64,000 nucleotides of DNA, taken from Lichtheimia corymbifera B2541. Lineage: Eukaryota > Mucoromycota > Mucoromycetes > Mucorales > Lichtheimiaceae. A program made the position numbers and the translations under genes. Location of the stretch: NCBI GenBank assembly GCA_000697475.1, contig JNEU01000657.1, forward strand, positions 1 through 64,000, read 5' to 3'. The notes beneath the pieces were generated by a model. It worked only from the letters and a program-made list of their open reading frames with translations. It made no database searches and was not told the origin of the DNA. Below, piece after piece: positions 11,470 through 23,414 of the stretch. Within the stretch, counting starts at the first letter, position 1. Every line of letters begins with the position of its first letter.

Positions 11470-12782
11470 CTAATGATGTCTGGCTCGAGTGGATGGACGC
11501 AAGCAATCATATCCATCATCATCTTGCTCTGAAGAAGATCGCTTAAGGCCTCGTTTGGCTGTTGTTGAAGATAACCACCAATCTATTATGTACATCATGT
11601 TAATAATGAGCGGGGCTGTCAGTACATAGCAACAAGATTACATTACCATGATCATCATCCATGAAGAGTTTTTGACATGTGCGTTTGCTAGCCATTTTGC
11701 GACGAGCAGCAGTGATAGCCGATGGAGGCTTACCACGTCGTTTCTTGTGATGCATGACGGGTGTACCTTCAAGAGCAGCAGCCTTGGCAAGGATCATTGG
11801 CAAGATACGACGACGTGCATTGATGAACCAGTTGCTAATTTGATTCAAGGTCAAGCCAGTTTCTTGCTTTAGCCAGTCTTTTTCGTCCTCGGTTGGATAA
11901 GGATTGGTGCAATTTTCCACAAGCCAACGTTTCATAATGGCTGTCACTGGTTTGGGTAGGTTTCCACGGCGTTTGCGATTATCAGCATTGGTTGCTGCTA
12001 CAACTCTTTCAGATGGATGCTGTTGCTGTTGTGGATGAAAACTGCTGGTGGTGGGAAATTCATGAAAACCAACATGAGATCCAAGATCTTGAACAGCTTG
12101 ATCATCACCAACGGCACTGCTATTGCTGCTGCTGCTGCTGCTGCTACTACTGCTGCAACTATTATCATCAGCTGGCGTATCGGCAAAGTAACCCGATTTA
12201 AAGTGGTAGCCATCATGTGAAGGTGGGGTGAGTGGAAGCGATGAGCTGTGGTTGCTGTGACGAAAAACTGGACGTTCACCTTGTTGGGTTGCAAAGGACG
12301 ACGGTGGTTGTTGTTGTTGTTGAAAATGGGGATCAAGCACGTTCCAAAAAGCTCCCTTTCGTCCCGTGTCATGCCATATTCTGCTACCACCACCTTCAAG
12401 CATTTCACTGATCTTGGATTTTTTCATTTGTGCGTATGGGTTGCTGCTGTTGTATGGGTGCAAGTGAATAGGCTTTGCAGTTGGGCGTTGAACCTGTGTT
12501 GTAGTAGGTGGTTGTGAAATTCGATGATTGATGGGAGAGGTACATGAATAGTCATGGAACAAGATGACAGGGCTGAATACTCGAAGCTGGAAAAGAAGTT
12601 AGCAAGATATCAATGGGCATACAACGCTACAGGATAACACTCACAGGTTGGTGGTCATGTTCTCTTATGTTGGGAAGTGGCAGGACATGTCGTTGTTCCT
12701 GTCGATGTCTCATGCCAGAAGCTGTAGATGACATCAAAGAAGAAAGAGGTGGCAGTTGAATCCGTTGACAAGATTCAGTCAT
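11470..12782 (-). CDS. TALE-class (KN-type) homeodomain transcription factor
   Basis: Three exons, 12782-12645, 12586-11647 and 11582-11470, give 396 aa with phases closing. The last exon was found by extending the frame past an intron at 11646-11583 (GTAATG...TAG); without it the protein would run into intron sequence. A TALE homeodomain occupies about residues 251-309, with the three-residue loop extension typical of the class (NPYPTEDEKDWL) and recognition helix QISNWFINARRR. Upstream are Gln-, Ser- and His-rich tracts, a likely activation region. TALE/KN factors bind DNA as regulators of development or mating; the target here is unknown. A minus-strand TATATA lies at 12877-12882, about 95 nt before the ATG. 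Confidence 0.92.
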
Positions 12783-14403
12783 GTTGTGTGTGTGAGTGTG
12801 CGTGTGAAGGAAAAAAAGTGAAAGAAGAGAAGAGAGCTGGTGATAATCAAAAGATGGACCAAAACACTCTTGCCCTTATATACAAGAGTTGACAAGGATC
12901 ATCATTGGTGTGACATATGAGGAATCACACACATATGAGATGCACCCCATTCAGCCGCATTTTACTACTAGAGCGTGATCCACTTGTTCCCTTGTATCAG
13001 GATTAAGCTGACCTTTCACTCTTTCTCTCTCTCTCTCTCTCTCGCACACGCTCACAAATACATACACACAATCACTTTTGATATTTTTGCGTGTGGGGGA
13101 AAGGGGGTCAATTATCAATTTTCTTTGCCAATACATTTGATATTTTGGGTTTTGCATTATATCGAAAAAGATTTACTCACCCTTGCCCTTATTTCCCGTT
13201 CCCAAATCAGGATATGTAAGAGGTGGTCTTGGCTCTTTGAATTGCGTGGCGCGTATAATCTTTCCTGTCAATTGATCGGAAAGGAGAGAGAGTGTGTATA
13301 TGGATGTCCGCCTGCTACATATGATGAAGGAGATCGAGAATTAACAAGGGCAGCAGCACATGAACCATCAACTTGATAATAGAATATTGTAAAATACATC
13401 TTTGTACTATTCTTGATGCATGGCATAATAATGCCAATCCATGTTTTTAATAAACCGGTATTGGAAAAGGCGCGTTCAGCATATATGCTTCTTGCTTCTT
13501 GGCCCCGAAACTTTCACAAGTCCATGTACAAAGCGCACCCGGATGTGCATGAATCTCAAACATTCTAGGACTCTATGGATAGTGTATATACGTCCCCTCT
13601 CTCTTTTCGTCCCCTTGCTTTCTATCATCCTCCTCCCCCCGTGCATTCAAACCGTTGCTTGCATTATTTGCATTCAGCATCTTACACACATTATTATGGG
13701 CGCGCGCGTCATAGCAGATCAACAAAGCGGCTCATGTAGTAGGGTAGCACACCTTTTCTCCTTGCTCCTGGTACCCCCTTCAAAGTAGTACTGTTGAGCA
13801 AACAAGAATATATATCGCACAGAATGCAATGAGGATCGTGCAGATGAAGCGAAGTTTTTTCCAATAATATGGTTTCGGCGATCATCATATATCGGTAAAA
13901 CAGTTCGCCAATGTAATGGACCAAAAGGGAGTACATATACCAAAAAGTGCAAGACCAAGAATAAACTTTTCGGACCAAGAAAACGTGAGGTGCTCGATCA
14001 TTTGCTTAGCCATAGACTAGTCATGTTTATTGTAAAATACACAATCGGCATAATTTTGTCGCTTTCGGCATTTACACCCTAGTGGCGATTAATGAGACAC
14101 ATGTTCTTTTTCTATCAAGCTAAAGAGAAGGAGAAGGTGTAGGTGGATCTATCTAATGTTAAAGGTGCCCATTCACGGTTTGGCGCTCGTGGATCGACTC
14201 ATAATGGCCGATCCATTGTTCTCCTCATTCTCTCTCTCTCTTTCTCTTTGTCCGTGTAAATCACCCTGTTCACGATGACTGACATTTTTCACATTCAAGC
14301 ATAATTGGGGGTTCATTCGGGAGGTAAAGCTATAGAGGAAGGAAGAAACAACGAGATGGATATGTCCTTGAATAGTAGATCAAAAGGCAAGAAGAGAACA
14401 CGA
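12783..14403. other. Intergenic region
   Basis: Holds the homeodomain promoter (TATATA at 12877-12882), a (TC)n tract at about 13024-13042, and otherwise AT-rich sequence with no supported gene. Open frames here conflict between strands and show no protein-like composition. Confidence 0.4.
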
Positions 14404-15609
14404 TCAGCTGACCATATGCCTGTTTAATACTATGTTCCACATGGCTTCTAAACTGATTTGAATCATGCATACAATGAAGCGGGGTAAGATGCCAGAATAT
14501 GTTCGAACGAGATGTATACGGGAGGATGCATTAATTCCGGAGGCGATCGGGGTAAAAGGGATAAGGGAGATGGGGGAGTAAAAAGGAAGCATGAAGGGAG
14601 GGAGGATTGCTAACTTTCTTTTCCGTCGTAAAAGAGAAAAAATATCCTGAGACGTCTCACAGACAAGCTGCCAATGCAGCTGAATTTTCGCCATCAGTTC
14701 AAGGAGACTCATGTACATCGGTATAGCGCCAAAACGTACGTACATACAAGCAAATCTTCATGATCACCACCATCATCCATGGCTTGGGCGTCGTTTTGTA
14801 TACGTTCTTCCTTCTTCTTCTTCTCCTCCTCCTTGTTTCTCCTCACAGAGTAGTAGTAGTAGTATTCACCATCTTCATTATTCATCCCTGGTAACCCAAT
14901 GTACTGCTTGCGCATGCATTTGAAACCACCAAGGGTGATAGAGAGTCGCTTTGCTGCAAAGGATTGTGGAAGCTGTACCTTTTTGCTGACAAGGTGGTCC
15001 GTGGGTTGGCCAGAAGCTTCTTCAAATCAATTCACCCTTTTTGTGCAACCTTCGATCATCGTATACACCATATGCATGTGAGAATTCACGCAGATAACGA
15101 AACGAGCATCTTGTAGCACCATACAATTGAAAAATTGTTGTTTGTTTGTCTAATTGTCAAAATCAACCTGTGTCACATTAGATGATGATATGCTCTTGAT
15201 GCCCTTCCCCTCATCCTCCTTGTTCTCCTCGCTACTACCATATCCATAATACATACAATCAAGCCCCTGGTCTAAAAGGTTGTCTTTGAATGTTTCAGCC
15301 AACTGCTCTTAGATTTGGCGGTAACAGGTATATCATTGACTTTTTGGCGCTGAGGAGCTGTATATGCTTGATGCTGCTGCTGGTATCTCCATATTAGGAT
15401 CGATGAACAAAGATAGGACATTCGATGTTATCTCAAGTGCATATGATGCATGATTGTACATTGCTGTGCATTTGAAGCAGCTGTAATGCAAACTGGAGGT
15501 GTTGGGCCTTGGGATGAGTATTGTTGCATGCAGCAGCAGCAGCACAGTTACTGATTTCTGTCGCTGTTGTTGTTGTTGTACACCGCAATGACATCTTGTC
15601 ACTTGTCAT
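14404..15609 (-). CDS. Orphan six-exon gene, function unknown
   Basis: A model assembled by hand: exons 15609-15460, 15379-15341, 15302-15257, 15109-15036, 14978-14748 and 14679-14404, giving 271 aa with all phases closing. The exon from 14978 reads clearly as protein (SFAAKRLSITLGGFKC, then a Tyr repeat and a Glu/Lys-rich helix), as does the preceding one (ARFVICVNSHMHMVYTMIEG). An in-frame TGA at 15029-15027 falls inside the proposed fourth intron (GTGAAT donor at 15035), which is part of the reason for that intron. Weak points are the GTCAAT donor at 15340 and the hydrophobic last exon. I do not recognise the family. It could also be a decaying gene whose stop is real. Confidence 0.4.
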
Positions 15610-15851
15610 GTCTTCATTGTGAGTCATCCGGCCGCAGCAACAAAAAGATCCATGTGATCGCCGTCCTCCGTAGTCGTGTTGCTGTGCCACACCTGAAGTG
15701 TCTCAAGGCAATAAAAGAATCCAAAGCGCCTCACGACGCACCTTTAGTGTTTCCTCTTTATCGTCCTCCCCCAAGACGTTTCTATTTTCACATTCGATTA
15801 GAAACATCACATCGCATCATATATAGTACCCATCCCCTCAAAAGTGATACC

Positions 15852-16755
15852 ATGACTACAACAACACATACCCCCACATCGATGCACCGCACCAATTCCT
15901 CTTCATGCTTACCATGTACGTTGTTATTGCACCAGGATACCAGCATCACCCATTCATGTCGAGGCAGAGGAGAAGAGAACAAGCCTTGGTTTGAAGAAAG
16001 CAACGAAGGATGGTATTATCCACTTCAACAACAACAACAGCAGCAGCCATGGATATGGCTTGATGATCAGCAAGATGACGAACAAGTTCAGTCGAGAGGT
16101 TGCCATGGCAGCCGCATCACCCTTGTATGTGCGAATTCCTCTCCATTCGGATATGTCCATCCACATGGCATGTGGGTCCTTGCTTGAATTGAAAGATACC
16201 TTGTACCATTGTCCACAGAAATCGTTGGTTGTCACTGCCAATATCAATGTCCATCCAATGAGTCGCCATGGTCAATTTGAATTTGGTGAAGCCGCACGAC
16301 GTGTCATGTGTACACCCAATGCAGGAGGTCGATGTCTAGTGAGCGAGGTGTTGTCTGTGGAGCTGATAGATCGATTGTTTGGTGTGCGACACTTGTTGAC
16401 CGAGATGGAAATTGAATATGCCACTTTGGGTCCCATCACTGATTATGCATGCCGTATTGGTAATGCTCCACAAAAGACATTGGGCGTCTCGGTGACAAGA
16501 GCCATGGCCTATGAACGACGATTCACGACTCAGGATGCATGGCGGCTGGTGACGAAAAAGACGCGTGGTGTTGTATATTCAAGTGCTTCTGTCGTTGGCT
16601 GTACGTTTGAACGTCAAATCCTACACATCTGGGTAAGCAGTGGTGCCAATGCTGCTATCGTAAGACGCGTCTGCTCCAAACTTCCATCGCACCTGAAGAG
16701 TAACACCATCATATTCATAACCACCATCAATATGGACGCTTCCTTTTGGAGATAA
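15852..16755 (+). CDS. Conserved fungal hypothetical protein
   Basis: The certain part is 16063-16755, 230 aa from the first ATG in frame. It carries the marks of a widespread uncharacterised family of basal fungi as I remember it: FEFGEAARRVMCTPNAGG, then EMEIEYA, ITDYAC, LGVSVTRAMAY and a C-terminal ILHIW...LPSHLKSNT. This family has an endonuclease-like alternation of strands and acidic residues, but no activity is established. The 5' end is unresolved. The frame is open further upstream without an ATG. An ATG at 15852 lies about 35 nt after a TATATA and joins the frame exactly if a 28-nt GT-AG segment (15917-15944) is removed, which is very short for an intron. Confidence 0.7.
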
Positions 16756-16769
16756 TAAAAATGGTCATT

Positions 16770-17470
16770 ATCGTTACACGTGATTACAATGATGAAGGTG
16801 TCGTTACCTGAAATGTAAAGGGATCATCATGCGTGGTATATAGCCTTCTTCTTTTTGCTTTTGGCACCAGATCAGCAAGCCATGTACGTCCGATTCGAAA
16901 CCACTGACAAAGGAATGGAATGCTGCACCATTGGAACGCAACTACCATGGAGGAACCGATCAGCAACAACTTTTTCAACGACATCGCTCTGCACATGAGC
17001 AAGCTATGCTTCACCTGGTGCTGGTAAAAGGTGGAAGGGAAGTGAGGGAGTACAAAGACAAGCCGTCCCTGGATCCATTTTCACGCTATGATTTATCGTG
17101 CCAGGGTGATGATGCCAACGTAACCAGCTCATTACGCGACACGCGACTACTTGATATGACCATGAACACAATCCAGCAAAGCGTTAGTTGGTAAATGCGT
17201 CTCAAGAAGCATCACAAGGTATCCTGGTTTATTCATTTACACGCTATATCGACATACCGGCAGGAACTCAAAGCAGGCTTTGCTGGTGCTCGTTCTTCAC
17301 CACAGCCACCACCACCACCCTCAACACAGCAACTCTTTCAACCATGGATCAGGGCTCATCGAATTACAGCTTCAACAGCTACACTGCACAATCTTATCAA
17401 AAGCAACCACATTGGCATATAGATACCAGTGTACAAATAGAGATAGTGTAGTGTTTACTATGCAATAAAT
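16770..17470 (+). other. Unresolved coding-like stretch
   Basis: Protein-like frames on the plus strand, for example KEWNAAPLERNYHGGTDQQQ near 16915-16975 continuing to a stop at 17192, with another open stretch after about 17266. They cannot be joined into one consistent gene. A polypyrimidine run ending in CAG at 16873 looks like a splice acceptor, and AATAAA occurs at about 17464. It is either a spliced gene I could not solve or a relic. Confidence 0.25.
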
Positions 17471-17664
17471 GATTCTCGTCGATGACAAGCATACAGATCC
17501 ATCCACTTTTAGGCTACTTTATCTTATCAAACATCATTTTATGTAATATGTGTATGCAGTAGTACTATCTATGGCTACCTTTCCTTGATAAGGCAATGCA
17601 TGCACCAAACAAAGAAGCAATAGACGTTTCTCTTTTTCTAATCTTGCCCATTACTATGACACTA

Positions 17665-18558
17665 TCAAGGGTTGACCTTGCTCCATTGTGTCATCATGGC
17701 CGTCCAAGCAGTAATCATGCTACATTTTACGTTAACACCTGGCTGTTTCCTTAAGCACATCCCTATTATTATTATCATACCCTGCAATGCCAATAATGCC
17801 TTCATCCACTGGGAGCCAACGAAGGTTGCCTGCTGGGATAATGATATCGACTACGTCCTGCAATAGTTGGAAATAGGCTGCTTTCACCTCCCTGGAAACA
17901 AGAACAAGGTTACTTTTTGATCCTACCGCATCATGCAGTATCCCATCACACTCACTTTGTCAATAGCTTTTCTTGGGATTGGAGCTCTGGATCCTTTCTT
18001 CCTTCAGGTGTCTTAAGACCTCTTTCAAGCTCAAGGGCACGTCCATTGAGCTGTCGCAGCTTGTAAAGGTCGGCAAGGATGGATGAAAACAAGCTGATAA
18101 ACCAACAACGTTGACCAAAGTTGGTAATTTTGTCAATCGCCTTAGGTCGATAGAAACCCACTGCTGTGGTCTATATGAACCCCCCATCCTGGTGTCAGCA
18201 CGATAATAGCTATTCAAATGAACATACATACCAAGACAAACACTTCAGAGCTGTAATAAAGCGCGTTGGTGAGATGCTTGACAATGGTTGTCACACGTTG
18301 AATATCATCTTTGACGGAACCATTGATATGGATCGCCGTTTGCACAAATTCAATGGGCTTTAACAAGCGAAAGAATTTACGACCATTGCCAATATGTTGC
18401 TTGAGATCAGCCCAACGTTGGATTACATCCTTGGGAACTCCTTGGCGCCACAAGTAGAATGCGTAGAATCGTGCAAAGTATTGAACAAGACGACATAGTT
18501 TTTCACGACCGGTTGTGGTTCCTAGAAAACGGTTGACAGCAGACACTTGAGCATCCAT
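17665..18558 (-). CDS. PEX11: Peroxisomal membrane protein Pex11
   Basis: Four exons, 18558-18232, 18170-17956, 17891-17781 and 17719-17665, give 235 aa, the normal length for Pex11. The N-terminus MDAQVSAVNRFLGTTTGREK and the following amphipathic segment (QYFARFYAFYLWRQG) are typical of the family; this region bends membranes. The C-terminal pattern LLQDVVDIIIPAGNLRW...VDEGIIGIAG followed by a final helix ending QWSKV was recovered only by placing an intron at 17780-17720 (GTATGA...TAG). Pex11 drives elongation and division of peroxisomes and acts in the peroxisomal membrane. No frameshift is seen. Confidence 0.94.
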
Positions 18559-18960
18559 TGTTGTTGTTATTTGACGGTGGTGAAGAAGAAGAAAGTAGAG
18601 AGAAAAAAAAGAGGTGGGAAGCAAAGAGAAAAAAGTAGTGGTGAAGAAAAAGGGGGGCTATAACTGCAAGAGATGCACATCCCATGCATGCAGATCGCCC
18701 AACATGCGAGACAAGTGCAGGGAGAAATACCACCCAGGGGAAAACCTGCAAATGATGAATATCATCAGGGGGGAATAGGTGAAAAAGAACAAAATAAGGA
18801 GGGTGTTGTGATGGCAACATCAAAGCGTGAATACGTTTCATCACTACAAAGGTATCATAAGCATGGTGGCTTTCAATCCATATAATCCAATTATACATCC
18901 ACCATATCATGCATGATTGTTGTAGCAGCGCACGGGCTGCAGCTGCTCACAGCCAATACC
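18559..18960. other. PEX11 upstream region
   Basis: The promoter and leader of PEX11: pyrimidine-rich on the minus strand at 18570-18660. No gene is seen. Confidence 0.4.
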
Positions 18961-18961
18961 T

Positions 18962-19722
18962 GCCATTGCTTATGGTGACACTCAGCTTCATATATTAGAC
19001 TTGTGTAACCTTGCGAGCTCTGACATTCATTACTACTCTCGATATCATACGCCTGACCTGTCAGCTGCCATCAAGGCACGCGACTATCCAGATCTGCTCA
19101 TCCATAGCTTTTTGGATTGGGTAACCCATCATTGTAATTGTTCTCAATGGTTACGCCACCATTATGGCCAAGAATGTTGCCTTCATTATTATTGTCAAGT
19201 AGACAAGCTAACAAACAAACGACATCATACAGTATGATTACATCCAATTTGACGGGATCAAGGAATTGCTTTCAAAAATGCATGTGCTTATAGCACGTGC
19301 GGTATGTGTTAGAGAATGACCCACATCATGTATCCGTCATTATCGGACTGATGAATCATATCCTTCCAGCCAAAATTATGATGGTGGCGAATATTACATA
19401 AGTCAGCGAGTACAAATGGAGAAAGTGCTTGGCATCGGATTTTTGTCATATGAGCCATTCCAGGCATGGTGTCTGATTCGATTCATGTGGAAACGTAGAG
19501 AAGCCGAGCATTTCTTGACACGTTTGTATAAGTGAATCCCCGCAACACATACCAGCGGAAGGATTGGCAGCAATGCATTCACATGAGATTGATAACCAAG
19601 CAGTAAACAGGCATATCAATGATGGCCCAACAATTGGAGCTGGGGAAGTTGGGTTGTTTGTGCATCATTATGCGTGGCAGCTTATTGGCAAATTGTTGGA
19701 TCGACTGAAACAGGGCATGTAG
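18962..19722 (+). pseudogene. Decayed gene of unknown family
   Basis: A continuous protein-like translation runs through three broken frames. The first segment, to about 19210, reads through LSAAIKARDYPDLLIHSFLDW. It shifts frame at a tandem AAAC (about 19211-19222), continues as YDYIQFDGIKELLSKMHVL, meets an in-frame TGA at about 19317-19319, and resumes with GGEYYISQRVQMEKVLGIGF. It shifts again near 19535 into IPAEGLAAMHSHEIDNQAV and ends at TAG 19720-19722. Simple intron removal can explain the first shift (a 34-nt GT-AG segment) but not the stop plus the last shift, so decay is more likely. The family is not recognised and there is no obvious intact copy in the window. Confidence 0.55.
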
Positions 19723-19734
19723 TGGAGACACCAA

Positions 19735-20350
19735 AAAGTGGGTGAGGGATATGAAATGTGGGCTGATCCCATTCTCTTTCTCTATAGCACAAAATGAGGG
19801 GTTTGATGGAAAAAAAAAACCTTACCATCCACATGGAAAAGAAAAACGTGCTTTGAAGGGAGTCAAAATGAGAAAGGGATCTATCACATGTAGACAACTA
19901 TGACAAAATGTCAACAAAGAGACCAAAGATTGGGTATAATGCAGATCGAATACCACGGTCTTTGGCTGGCTGTGCGTTGTTTTGTCAGCACGATATGGCC
20001 GTAAATGGCTACAATCGGTATTCACAATAACACATGCCGATAGGCTGTATATTCCCCCCGTTGGCTGTGAGGGACATTTGGCGCAAAACGACTTGTAAAC
20101 GATTGCTAGGATAAAATCTCGTCATTCCTATTGGATGGCATCCCGCCCCACTGCCCCAAAGGAAGTGGCCAACAAAAAAACCTCGATAGCTCCGCAATCC
20201 AATATAAAGCAACATCTTGTTTCAAAGGCTTTGGGTTATATACCGCAACACCACACCAAGAGAAAAAAAGAAAAACATTTCCTCCTCTTCCTTCTCTTTC
20301 GTCTTTTGTCCTGACCTCTCTCCCCCTCTACATAACACATCATAACGAGG
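19735..20350. promoter_or_regulatory. Desaturase promoter region
   Basis: A CCAAT box (about 20198-20202) adjoins a TATAAA-like element at 20202-20207, about 145 nt before the ATG at 20351, followed by a long C/T-rich leader (20270-20335). This is the clearest core promoter in the window. Confidence 0.6.
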
Positions 20351-21795
20351 ATGACGGCTACCGACACTTTTATCTACGCATACACAAAATCAGAGGACCG
20401 AAAGCCTCCTCTTGAAAAGACAAAGATGCCACCGCTCTTTGATGAGCCTACGACTTGGGAGAACTGGCACAAGCACGTCAATTGGCCTCAATCCATTCTC
20501 TTGATCTCGGTTCCCTTGCTCGGCTTGTATGGTGCATTTACCACTGAATTGCAGCAAAAGACAATGATCTGGTCCATTATCTATTACTTTATCACCGGTC
20601 TCGGTATCACAGCTGGTAATTATTATTATTTCCCATTGTTCTCGCAGTTTTGGGGATATAAAGTAAAACGTGGTACTAATCACAATTTTCCGTAAATAGG
20701 TTATCATCGTTTGTGGGCCCATCGTGCCTATCGCGCTACGCTTCCTCTTCGATGGCTCTATTGCTTTGCAGGCAGTGGTGCTGTTGAAGGCTCAATTTAC
20801 TGGTGGTCTCGTGGCCATCGTGCTCATCATCGCTGGACTGATACCGACAAGGATCCCTATAGCGCTCACCGTGGTTTCTTCTTTTCTCACTTTGGCTGGA
20901 TGCTTGTCAACCGCCCAAAGAACCGTATTGGCCATGCTGATGTTGCCGATCTTAAGGCTGAATCTGTTGTTGCCTTCCAGCACAAGCACTACCCCTACTT
21001 TGCCCTGTTTTTTGGTTTCCTCTTGCCTACCTTGGTGGCTGGTCTTGGTTGGGGAGATTTCAGAGTACGTATATAACAAAACTTTTTTTTTTCCTATGAG
21101 ACCTCCGATGACTAACTTTTGACCTTTTTTAGGGTGGTTTCTACTATGCTGGTTTGTGCCGTCTTACCTTTGTTCACCATGCTACGTTCTGCGTTAACAG
21201 CTTGGCACATTACCTTGGTGAGACTTCATTCGATGATCATCACACCCCACGCGACCATTGGATCACTGCTCTTGTGACCATGGGTGAAGGATACCACAAC
21301 TTCCACCACGAATTCCCTCAAGATTATCGCAATGCCATTGTTTATTATCAATACGACCCCACAAAGTGGCTCATCAAGTTGTTTTCGTTTGCCGGTCTCG
21401 CTTATGATTTGAAGCAATTCCCCTCCAACGAAGTGACCAAGGGCCAGATCCAAATGCAAGAAAAGAAGATTGCTGCTATCAAGCGCAAGCTTACCTATGG
21501 CACTCGTCTTGAAGATTTGCCCGTGTTCACCTGGGATGAATTCCAAAACCTTGTTGTCAATGAAAACAAGAAATGGATCTTGATCGAAGGCATCTTGTAT
21601 GATATGGAGAACTTTATCGAGAACCATCCTGGTGGTGAAAAGTACATCCGCAACGGTATCGGCAAGGATATGACCTCCCAGTTCAACGGTGCTGTTTACA
21701 ACCACTCTAACGGTGCTCGCAATCTCTTGACAAGCATGCGTGTTGGTGTTCTCAAGCATGGCATGGAGGTTATGTCACGTAAAAAGGACGAGTAA
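20351..21795 (+). CDS. OLE1: Acyl-CoA delta-9 desaturase with fused cytochrome b5
   Basis: Three exons, 20351-20615, 20700-21064 and 21133-21795, give 430 aa. The first intron was set at 20616-20699 because it restores AGYHRLWAHR, the first histidine box (HRLWAH, residues 91-96). The other two boxes are HRAHH (128-132) and HNFHH (265-269). Two hydrophobic hairpins flank the first boxes, as in membrane desaturases. A C-terminal cytochrome b5 domain carries HPGG at 375-378. The enzyme introduces the delta-9 double bond into stearoyl- or palmitoyl-CoA in the ER, with electrons delivered by its own b5 domain. The length is slightly shorter than yeast Ole1 because the N-terminal extension is short. 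Codons are strongly biased to C-ending forms, suggesting high expression. Confidence 0.96.
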
Positions 21796-22330
21796 AAACC
21801 AAACCATTACATGCCATCCTCCATACAAAACAACCATCATCCTCTCTCAAAAATCTCAACACTCCATTTTAAAAACATTTCTTACCCATCTTGCATCATT
21901 CTTTTATCTCTCTCTCTTTTTGCTATGTCATTAAAAACGTTCTCTGTAAATAACGATAGTTAACCCCATCTCTTATCACCCCCCACATTTGTGTTACATG
22001 TCAAATACAGGAAAACTGGTGATCTCTCACCTAAACCTTTTATGTTTGTGTGTTAAACAATGGTCCTCAGGGAGCCAATAACAATTGTAGGTCACATTAC
22101 TTTTTCACTATTGTTTCAAGTCATGTGTGGTTGCACGTTTATCCGCAACTAGGAAAAGGATCACGTTGTTGCTATGCACGGCATGCTCATTTTGATCCAT
22201 ATGAGCCAGGTTGATAGCATTGTGTGCGTGTGTGTATGTGCAGTCAGATGTTATATGTATGCAAGGATTTATTGGCCAACGCAACGGAATGATGGTGGGA
22301 TGGGGGGAATAATGTGTATTATATAAACAA
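21796..22330. other. Convergent 3' intergenic region
   Basis: Pyrimidine-rich 3' UTR of the desaturase (to about 21960) and the 3' region of the LYR-protein gene. No other feature is seen. Confidence 0.4.
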
Positions 22331-22688
22331 TTATCGGCTTGCGTGCGCCAAGTCAACGGATGCCTTTAGAGAATGCATTTGTTGTTTGCCGGATGACAGC
22401 AGTGATCGGATCTTGTCCTAAAAAAATAAATGCAATCCACATCAGTATCATACCATTCACACATGCCCATGACAATCCTCTCTTATTACCAGATCCCTCT
22501 CATTTCGATAACGCTCAAAGTCTGCTCGAGCAAAATCCCGGATCTCTCTTGCGCTTTGCTTGTCAAGACCTGGTTCATCATCTCTCATGCATGAGTGATA
22601 TAATATCATGCAAAACAATGAAATCTCACTTACCCTTTGTGCATCTCAAAATATCGCGATAAAGAGAAATCACCTGACCTCTCACCAT
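22331..22688 (-). CDS. LYR-motif small protein (mitochondrial assembly factor type)
   Basis: Three short exons, 22688-22634, 22569-22490 and 22417-22331, give 73 aa; none is long enough to stand out as an open frame. The LYR motif is at residues 9-11 (ISLYRDILR), followed by the family pattern AREIRDFARADFERYRNERD and a C-terminal KIRSLLSSGKQQMHSL. LYR proteins bind the acyl carrier protein and help assemble or load Fe-S and respiratory-chain subunits in mitochondria. The particular member cannot be named from sequence alone. The donor GTAAGT at 22633 follows a G that completes the phase. It is divergent from uS17m, another mitochondrial gene. Confidence 0.85.
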
Positions 22689-23414
22689 AAACTATTGTCG
22701 TATATATGTGAGTGTCAAATACACACAATGGACATGGTCAATCGCAAGCGCATGGGGTGCGCACTTACATGGGCCAAGGACATGTTGGAGTCTTTGAAAA
22801 ACTTTGGTAATGGGGGTGGAGCCGAGGTGGAGCGTGCTAGTCGTAAAACAGTACTTTTCATGGTTGATATGGACAATGACAAGAAAGATAAAGATTATGT
22901 GTGTGTGGATAAAGGTGGATGGAAAGAGGGGGATGATCAAGTCACAGACTCGGCTGGATTAATGTGTCGCTAGTGTACCCTAGGATTTCTACCATACACC
23001 AACAAATCCATCCACCTCCGTTAGACTATGATCCTTGATATAAAATCAATGATATATAGGCATGGCTCATCTTTATTATACGAGAGTAAAATGGTGGCAT
23101 CATCAATTATTGCTATTCAAATCTTTTCGGGCATCTAGCTTTTATGATGTTGATTACATGCACGCACAAGTCATTGTCATTTTATTTTATTAAGAGCCTC
23201 TTTTGAGATATGACATACCAATCATGAACAATGGATGCGTGTATCATAGGCATCTGGTTGAGTGTCGTGTGTGTGTGATATACAGTTGCCATGCAACATC
23301 TCTCCGCTGTCACGTGGATGGATTTGTATATACGTCAGCCACTGCTGGTTTTAACAGCGACTCTGGCTTTTTTCTTCGGCTTGCACACACTTGGTTAAAG
23401 TACACACATTCAAC
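22689..23414. promoter_or_regulatory. Divergent promoter region of LYR gene and uS17m
   Basis: About 725 nt between two divergent genes, both of mitochondrial type. An 82-codon plus-strand frame (about 22728-22973) is Lys/Asp-rich but has no partner or family and was not called. Confidence 0.4.

Noticed and set aside
21226..21759. 177-codon minus-strand open frame in the desaturase
   Set aside because: It is the antisense shadow of the C-terminal desaturase and cytochrome b5 exon, caused by strong codon bias.
22728..22973. Plus-strand 82-codon frame
   Set aside because: It is Lys/Asp-rich without any family and lies in the divergent promoter of the LYR and uS17m genes.
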